A DNA stretch of 64,000 bases. Source: Epiperipatus broadwayi. Taxonomy: Eukaryota > Onychophora > Udeonychophora > Euonychophora > Peripatidae. The position numbers were made by a program, and so were the translations under genes. The notes beneath the pieces are model-generated. The model was not told the origin of the DNA, made no database searches, and saw only the letters and a list, made by a program, of their open reading frames with translations. How positions within the stretch are numbered: position 1 is the stretch's first letter; each line of letters begins with the position of its first letter. Below are positions 62,669-64,000 of this stretch, piece after piece. The stretch spans positions 162,501 through 226,500 of the forward strand of contig JAQFVV010000284.1 in assembly GCA_028023455.1 (NCBI GenBank), in the 5' to 3' direction.

Positions 62669-63876
62669 TACATTTAGGTGTAAATAGTAAGAGGTTATTG
62701 GAGTAAGTAAATATTTATTTAATAACCTTAAAGTTACATTACTGCATTTTGATATTTCATTTGTTTTCTTCCTCTAACACCATAAAATTAAGTGACTTTT
62801 TGATCCACACTTATTTAACTGAAGTAAAGAGAATGCTGAGTTAAGCATATGGGATACTAATTTATCGGTATTTAAATCTCTGGCCATTTGGATATTTATT
62901 TTAATTACATGTTTTCTTTTACATCATCATTGGTCTTATATATCCTTTTGGAGAGGGATTCTTTGTCCCTTCTTTCTGGGAGTGGCAAAAGGGGTTGTAT
63001 TTAAATTCAACCTTTTAAATATATGTGGGAGCCAAGACATTAATATCCGTCCCTATGACTATGCGATTTTGATCATAAAGAGTTTAAAATTGACCTGTTC
63101 ATGTGTATTTCCTTTTTGATACCAATGCAATTATTGAATTATGGACATATTCTGTCATTGAATTGGCATTACTCTCTATCATGATGAGTCATCATATTTT
63201 CATGTTCAGTATGTGCGCATGTCAATATTAACAGAGTTAGGGTGAACCATGTATCTTCATGAGGTTTTTATATATAGTGATTCTTGAGTAAGTTAAAGTT
63301 TTACTCAAATAATGAAATTAAAAGCTTTCATCTTTTGAACAATGATTTGCTTTGATATACTTGACCTAGATCATGTTTAGATTCTAAATTTCAGGTCTTG
63401 GTTAGTTTCCATGGTTACTAAACAATACGTTTACTTTTGTTTTGTCTATCTATGTCGAATCTTTAATTGTTATTTCTAATTATGGAAATACCTTTATTTT
63501 TTAAAAGCTGATACATATGTGTAAGTTAATTTTTTGTGTGTATTATGTTGACCTCAATCATTTATATGGTGTATTTATTAGATTTTAATAAGTTGCAAAT
63601 GATCATGTACATGAGAATTTATGTGTGTTGTAAGTGACTCTTACAATATGTATTAATACATAATTATAGTAATAAATGGAGACTAAAACCTCCTCAACAT
63701 AGGTTAATGCACAACCTTTATAAAAGAAAGAAATTGTAACTTGACGAACTTTCAACATTGTTAATGAAAAAACGTTGCATTTATAAGTGCTGATTTGTGT
63801 ATTATATTCAACATTAACATATATAATTAAATTTTAATTTACAACAATAGATTAATTATTTTATTTTTTATATTAG
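62669..63876. other. probable intron sequence upstream of the 63.9-kb exon
   Basis: AT-rich with no ORF or element recognised. It ends in a T-rich tract and TATATTAG, an acceptor. Confidence 0.4.
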
Positions 63877-63958
63877 CTCATTCATCAGTTGGAATTATCA
63901 TTAGTGGCTGTGCTGCACTCTTTTGTGTTATTTGTACCGTTGGGTATCTTGTTTACTG
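63877..63958 (+). CDS. putative host exon encoding a transmembrane segment
   Basis: 82 bp bounded on the left by a T-rich tract ending TATTAG and on the right by CTG|GTAAGT, a textbook donor. In the frame with two leading bases it encodes HSSVGIIISGCAALFCVIC followed by TVGYLVY and a split TG- codon (Trp or Cys). That is a Ser/Gly start and then about 23 hydrophobic residues, typical of a single membrane-spanning helix with small residues and cysteines. A second frame (LIHQLELSLVAVLHS...) is also open; the third is stopped. Exons carrying exactly a membrane helix are common in type I receptors and synaptotagmin-like genes. The gene is not identified, and its other exons lie outside the window or are unrecognised. 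The downstream intron starts at 63,959. Confidence 0.6.
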
Positions 63959-64000
63959 GTAAGTCCATTTTATATATCGAAAACAAAAACGATAGCTAAA

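Overview
This is an AT-rich, repeat-dominated stretch of animal nuclear DNA, not bacterial or viral. It has very long (TA)n, (TTA)n, (CTA)n, (GA)n and (GATA)n microsatellites, spliceosomal-type splice sites, and decayed copies of at least seven transposable-element groups. The Gypsy-type integrase and Gag sequences resemble insect (especially hemipteran-like) elements as I remember them. An arthropod is therefore my best guess, but the sequence does not settle the species.

Layout. 0.3-1.2 kb: minus-strand LINE ORF1 remnant with a damaged CCHC knuckle. 1.9-2.9 kb: trinucleotide arrays. 4.7-5.7 kb: 3' end of a plus-strand LINE, split by a (TA)n tract. 6.0-6.4 kb: head-to-head pair of Penelope-like 3' fragments. 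7.3-7.7 kb: RTE-type LINE endonuclease fragment. 8,447-13,550: a 5.1-kb palindromic element with ~1.95-kb inverted arms, TGTAA...TTACA ends, an ATGA duplication on each side and a broken D,D35E integrase in the loop; it fits a Ginger DNA transposon better than a retrotransposon. 13.6-24.6 kb: mostly unassigned AT-rich DNA with microsatellites, two medium-period tandem arrays and a foldback repeat. 24,596-25,540: a Merlin-like element. 28.1-31.5 kb: a plus-strand LTR-retrotransposon remnant (leader, Gag, protease).

31.5-43.0 kb: a minus-strand LTR retrotransposon with unusually long (~4.4 kb) LTRs, a primer-binding-site candidate, a coiled-coil Gag, a C-terminal integrase stub and a polypurine tract; most of pol is missing. 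Its 5' LTR carries an exact 23-nt match to the Illumina sequencing adapter at 38,800-38,822, so the assembly around that point is suspect. 44,551-49,094: a diverged solo LTR of the same family. Both outer LTR ends that can be seen abut (TA)n. 49.3-50.2 kb: a palindromic cluster of the foldback repeat also seen at 22.7 kb. 50.3-52.4 kb: a more complex segment with a TATA box and poly(A) signals. 57.9-61.8 kb: three minus-strand retroelement pieces end to end: a Penelope-like GIY-YIG tail, an RTE-clade reverse transcriptase, and a second LINE with endonuclease and reverse transcriptase.

The only good candidate for host coding sequence is an 82-bp exon at 63,877-63,958 (+), bounded by consensus splice sites and encoding a transmembrane-like segment. 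If it is real, much of the window is probably intron or intergenic DNA of that gene. No intact autonomous element was found. All identity statements are by eye; nothing was computed or searched.
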